Shown: positions 61,601 through 64,000 of the stretch, piece by piece
How the letters are laid out: every line of letters begins with the position of its first letter
Position numbering within the stretch: position 1 is the stretch's first letter
Source: Kocuria sp. cx-455
GTDB lineage: Bacteria; Actinomycetota; Actinomycetes; Actinomycetales; Micrococcaceae
DNA: 64,000 nucleotides
Direction of reading: 5' to 3'
Assembly (NCBI RefSeq): GCF_014698015.1
Contig: NZ_JACXBS010000001.1
Span: 186,001 to 250,000, forward strand
The notes under the pieces: model-generated
The model's input: the letters and a program-made list of their open reading frames with translations, nothing else
What the model was told of the DNA's origin: nothing
Databases searched by the model: none
Made by a program: the position numbers and the translations under genes

Positions 61601-62257
61601 CTGGACGCCGTTCTGCCGCTGGTGGACCAGGAGGATCAGGTGTGGCTGCGCCGGGCCGCACTCTCCGATCAGTCCGAGTGGCAGCGCGAGTTCGGCCAGG
61701 TCAAGGACCCCACGGCCCTGATCAGTGAGGCCAACCTGTTCCGCTACCGCCCCCGCACCGTGATCGTGCGCGCGGCGGAAGGGGCCTCACTGACCGATGT
61801 GCTGCGCGTGGGGCTGGCGGCTTCCCGGTCCGGGTCCGAGGTCATCCTCAGCCCGGCGGAGGAACTGCCGGAGCAGGTGGGTCGGCTGTTCACCACGGTG
61901 CTCTCCCCGGCCTCGGACGTGGACTTCGCGCACGCGCTGGGCGAAGGGTCACTGGGTGTGTTCGCGGAGCTCTCCGACCGGGAGGTCCTCAACGGCACCG
62001 CTCTCGACGTGGACCACGGCGCTCGCGTTCGTGTGATTCAGCCGTGGGACGGTAGCGACGATGATCTCAAGCCGCTGTACGAGGTCCGTGCCGAGCACCC
62101 GGACATCGCCCTGATCACCGACGACGTGGTGGGTACCGGGCGCATCGAGTTGATGTACATGCTCTCCGAGCAGGCGGTGTCCATCACCATGCACCGCTTC
62201 GGCAACCACAGCCCGTCCATGGACCGGGTGGTCGCGGAGCTCCGGACCAGCAGGTAA
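58643..62257 (+). CDS. putA: Bifunctional proline dehydrogenase/glutamate-semialdehyde dehydrogenase
   Basis: 1204 residues from ATG 58643 with GGAGG at 58631-58635; a frame from 58487 runs through the leader and is rejected. The proline dehydrogenase barrel spans about 100-430 (YVSLKVSSVVPQ, the YLVRRLEEN signature near 414-422). The aldehyde dehydrogenase domain follows at about 500-970, with nucleophile C768 in GHAGQKCSAASLG. A ~200-residue C-terminal domain is present as in long PutAs. There is no N-terminal DNA-binding domain, so it is not an autorepressor. It oxidises proline to glutamate and feeds electrons to the membrane quinone pool. Confidence 0.93.
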   Translation: MTSNITAVTDPRELADASVDLVRQWLGRAKDNKKRSSQKNPAEDRLATVLQDPHGLEFTVGFVDRVIRTEDTKAAAKALQDIAKLTPESMSAVDRAQIKAGTALSDKLPSIVVPAARTRLRQMVGHMVVDARPGPFGKSVKTMKEQGHRLNINLLGEEVLGEQEAEKHLQDAKDLLHRPDVDYVSLKVSSVVPQLSHWGFDRTADRVVERLLPLYEAAASKEAGTMFINLDMEIYSDLELTMEVFRRLLDKPQLKNLEAGIVVQAYLPDALGAVKRLSEWSAERVSHGGAQIKVRLVKGANLALERVDAEMHGWPIATMPSKQATDTNYKRVLSWLFTPERMSGLAMGVAGHNLFDIAFAHLLAEQRGVTDRIEFEMLQGMATEQSEAVSTDVGQLLLYVPAVRPTEFDVAVSYLVRRLEENSASENFMSGIFDLSPDNRIFRREESRFRAALGDLEAEPEVIPPSRTQDRSRETVGEEPTQPLDEPFMNEPDTDISTRANQAWAEKIAARIADREWFENLPVPEALAGLEDDSSGAVEAVNDVVARAMAAGKTWAATPARERAEILNRAGDILAARRGHLLAVAGAETGKVLEQGDPEISEAVDFCRYYARRALELEFVDGGQFIPHHVTVVTPPWNFPIAIPTGTTVAPLVTGSAVIHKPSPETRRCSAAICEALWEAGVPRDVLQLVDAVEGDAGKALISHPDVERVVLTGAYETAQLFANWFPERPLTAETSGKNSLVITPSSDRDQAVWDLVASAFGHAGQKCSAASLGILVGPVATSDRFRRQLIDAASSMVVAWPDNLQASVGPTVEKPQGKLLKALTELEPGEEWLIEPEQLDDSGKLWRPGIRAGVKPGSFFHLTECFGPVLGLMRADDLDHALELQNAVDYGLTAGLHSLDADEILHWVDRVQAGNLYVNRGITGAIVQRQPFGGWKRSSVGLGAKAGGPNYLASLGRWCREGFTSSSSDRGAAGAWVLEPRVHRGLDAVLPLVDQEDQVWLRRAALSDQSEWQREFGQVKDPTALISEANLFRYRPRTVIVRAAEGASLTDVLRVGLAASRSGSEVILSPAEELPEQVGRLFTTVLSPASDVDFAHALGEGSLGVFAELSDREVLNGTALDVDHGARVRVIQPWDGSDDDLKPLYEVRAEHPDIALITDDVVGTGRIELMYMLSEQAVSITMHRFGNHSPSMDRVVAELRTSR

Positions 62258-62280
62258 TCCGTTTTCTCAGTTCCCAGCCG

Positions 62281-62347
62281 AAACATGTGAGTCCGTAAAA
62301 GTGCTTCTTCGCGCTCGTGAAGAGCACATTTACGGACTCAGATGTTT
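62281..62347. terminator. Long hairpin between putA and a convergent gene
   Basis: Arms 62281-62306 and 62322-62347 pair at 24 of 26 positions (AAACAT.TGAGTCCGTAAA.GTGCT). It probably acts as a bidirectional terminator; the AAAC/GTTT ends give a short T run. The stem resembles the inner stem of the third 106-bp element in layout (GAG..GTAAA.G / C.TTTAC..CTC). Confidence 0.75.
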
Positions 62348-62365
62348 GTGCAGCTCGCGGGGGCC

Positions 62366-63451
62366 TTACAGCACGAGCGTCAGCAGGAAGATGATCGCGA
62401 TGATCACCAGGAACACGATGCCCCAGTTGCGCAGCACGTGCTTGTCGCTGTCGCGGGTTTCCTGGCTGTCGGGGTCCCGGTCCGCGTAACGGTCACTGCC
62501 CACGCCGTAGTACAGCTCGGACGTTGAGGGTTCGCGCGGCGGGGCCGGCTGGGTGGGAGGTTGGGATGCGGGAGGATCACCGGCGGCGTCGTCGGTCTTG
62601 CGGGGGCCCATCGGCCAGAAGCGGTCGGCGTCGAAGATCTTGTCCCGCTTGGGCTGATCCTGCGCATCCGGGCGCGGACCGTTGAGTGAGTCGCGCACGG
62701 GTACGCCGGTGCCGGGGTACTCGGTCCCGCGCGGGTCCTTGTGTGAGCTGCCCGTGCCGAACGGATCCGGCTCGTCATCGCCGACCAGCTCCGACTCCGG
62801 AATGCCGCTCGTGGTCACGGCCGGGTCCGAGCCGCCCGTGGATTTCACCGGATCTTGCGGGGAGGGCTTCGATGCGGGTTCCGCAACCGTCGACGTCGTG
62901 CCATCCGTTTCGCTCACACGATCCGCCGCCTGCCGCAGCACCTCCGAAACCCGTTCGAGCGGGCCGCGTTGATTACGCTTGGTGCTCTGCTGCGCAACCT
63001 GCTCGGCGCGGCTGGCCACGGAACGCAGTACGGAGGCGTCCTGGAGCTCCAGGTCCCGGGCGGCCATGGCGAGTTCGAGCGGGGGATCGGCGGGATTGGG
63101 CTTGGTGGCCCATTCCAGCAAACCGGTCAGTACGGGACTGGACAGTGACTTCTTGAGCGCGGGGCGCAAGGCTTCCACCTCGGACAGCGCCACGAGTTCG
63201 CGCGGCGGGGTGGAACCGTAACTGCGGGCGGCCTGATCCAGGGGACCGCGGTCGTTGAACAGCGCGGCAAGCATGGCTGCGGAGGCGTAGCGGTCTTCCG
63301 TCGAGGAGGCCTCGGAACTCTGCGCGAGCAATTGCCGTTGCGCCGGCGCTCCGGCATTGCGCACCACCTCCAGCAAGGCAGGGTCTGCACGCACGAGCCG
63401 GGCGGGCTCGCTCAACGCACGGGCAAGGTCCGGGTCAAGCTCTTCACTCAT
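62366..63451 (-). CDS. Tail-anchored membrane protein, unknown function
   Basis: 361 residues from ATG 63451 with GGAGG upstream. The N-terminal ~185 residues are helical and Leu/Ala-rich with repeats of about 20-25 residues (LVRADPALLEVVRNAG, ELVALSEVEALRPALKKSL), resembling an alpha-solenoid. A long disordered Pro/Asp/Ser region follows. The protein ends in one helix, NWGIVFLVIIAIIFLLTLVL, at the extreme C-terminus, making it tail-anchored with the bulk in the cytoplasm. I recognise no family. It is convergent with putA. Confidence 0.68.
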   Translation of the reverse strand: MSEELDPDLARALSEPARLVRADPALLEVVRNAGAPAQRQLLAQSSEASSTEDRYASAAMLAALFNDRGPLDQAARSYGSTPPRELVALSEVEALRPALKKSLSSPVLTGLLEWATKPNPADPPLELAMAARDLELQDASVLRSVASRAEQVAQQSTKRNQRGPLERVSEVLRQAADRVSETDGTTSTVAEPASKPSPQDPVKSTGGSDPAVTTSGIPESELVGDDEPDPFGTGSSHKDPRGTEYPGTGVPVRDSLNGPRPDAQDQPKRDKIFDADRFWPMGPRKTDDAAGDPPASQPPTQPAPPREPSTSELYYGVGSDRYADRDPDSQETRDSDKHVLRNWGIVFLVIIAIIFLLTLVL

Positions 63452-63660
63452 GTCGATCGCCTCCGTAGTCCGTTCTACGAGCCTACGTGAGGATGCGCGC
63501 GCCGTCTTGAGCCATGAACGGATGCTGGGGGAAGGCGGTTCCAAAGAGCCGGTTATTAATATGCGCTACAGACTCAAAACTAGTAACTTAGTCTCGCTGA
63601 CTTATATTTAATCTACTATGCGCCCAACGATGAGCGCTCCGCATCTACGAGGGAGAACCA

Positions 63661-64000
63661 ATGGCGGTAGCTGCCGCGCCCAGTGCGAAGGATCGTCACA
63701 CCAAGCTGGTCCAGGAAGTCATCGATGAGGCACCGATGAATGGGCGCCGCGCTCTCGTTGTGGTCCTGTGTTTCGTCATTGCATTACTTGACGGGTTCGA
63801 CACTCAGTCCATTGCTTTCATTGGTCCGGCGATTGCCGCGGATTTCGAGATGGGCACCGCCGAACTGACCTGGGTCATCACGGCCAGCACCATCGGTATG
63901 GCACTTGGCGCGATGACACTCGGTAGCCTGGGCGACAAGATCGGCCGGAAGAAAGCAGTCCTCATCGCGCTGGGGCTTTTCGGTGTGTTCTCGATTCTGG
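63661..64000 (+). CDS. Aromatic acid:H+ symporter-type MFS transporter, 3' end outside the window
   Basis: The first ~113 residues are present, starting at ATG 63661 after AGGGAG; the frame is open to the edge. The first helix reads LVVVLCFVIALLDGFDTQSIAFIGPAIAADF. LDGFDTQ is the hallmark of the AAHS family (4-hydroxybenzoate, protocatechuate and related uptake). The loop GSLGDKIGRKKAV is the MFS loop 2-3 motif. The 209-bp upstream gap, notably AT-rich around 63545-63625, with TACTAT as a possible -10, probably holds its promoter. Confidence 0.85.
   Translation, partial: MAVAAAPSAKDRHTKLVQEVIDEAPMNGRRALVVVLCFVIALLDGFDTQSIAFIGPAIAADFEMGTAELTWVITASTIGMALGAMTLGSLGDKIGRKKAVLIALGLFGVFSIL

Overview
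The window is high-GC DNA from a Gram-positive actinobacterium, most likely Micrococcales and probably Micrococcaceae. The evidence is the codon use, frequent GTG/TTG starts, lipobox lipoproteins, a DUF6318-type lipoprotein, a MocR-type PdxR beside pdxST, a CsoR copper operon, a PutA without a DNA-binding domain, and a putrescine oxidase of the Kocuria/Micrococcus type. The genus cannot be fixed from this window. I see no rRNA, tRNA, CRISPR array, prophage or intact insertion sequence. The content is catabolic and transport chromosome, with one clear patch of foreign-looking composition at about 34.08-34.45 kb.

Layout. 0-6 kb: 3' part of an MFS transporter, an M20 carbamoylase/allantoate-type amidohydrolase, then a likely glutarate route (class III CoA-transferase, glutaryl-CoA dehydrogenase, 3-hydroxybutyryl-CoA dehydrogenase). 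6-12.5 kb (mostly minus strand): secreted penicillin-G-acylase-type Ntn hydrolase, BadF/NagK-type sugar kinase, ABM-domain protein, CsbD protein, a TIM-barrel-like lipoprotein and a divergent membrane-anchored protein. 12.5-16.7 kb: MarR regulator divergent from SDR, amidohydrolase, acyl-CoA dehydrogenase and MaoC hydratase, which looks like an (R)-specific beta-oxidation module for an unknown acid. 17-20.8 kb: MFS transporter, 3-hydroxyisobutyrate-dehydrogenase-like protein, and an AztD zinc metallochaperone behind a Zur-like box. 20.9-27.1 kb: putrescine catabolism (aminobutyraldehyde dehydrogenase, TetR, putrescine oxidase, USP, APC permease).

27-35.4 kb: S4 RNA-binding protein, GAP-family membrane protein and its TetR with two operators, a membrane protein, an EntS-like MFS pump, benzaldehyde dehydrogenase, and an overlapping DUF6318 lipoprotein/PKD secreted-protein pair. 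35.5-43 kb: a tctCBA tricarboxylate transporter, three universal stress proteins, a MATE pump and a TPM-domain protein. 44-51.9 kb: a sugar ABC transporter lacking its ATPase, pdxS-pdxT with divergent pdxR, and two small membrane proteins. 52-55 kb: csoR-copZ-copA. 55-64 kb: a GH15 protein lacking the usual catalytic base, azlCD, putA, a tail-anchored protein, and the 5' part of an aromatic-acid MFS transporter.

The most unusual signal is non-coding. Three homologous ~106-bp elements with terminal inverted repeats TGTGAGGAAACTGCA lie between genes at 35.45, 39.24 and 58.38 kb. The third forms the right end of a 315-bp insert flanked by 23-bp direct repeats. Several other long intergenic hairpins keep pairing with unrelated sequence. 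Other points of interest are the orphan Zur/AztD locus, the GH15 active-site change, the unknown-acid pathway, and several well-resolved operators (TetR, CsoR, PdxR).
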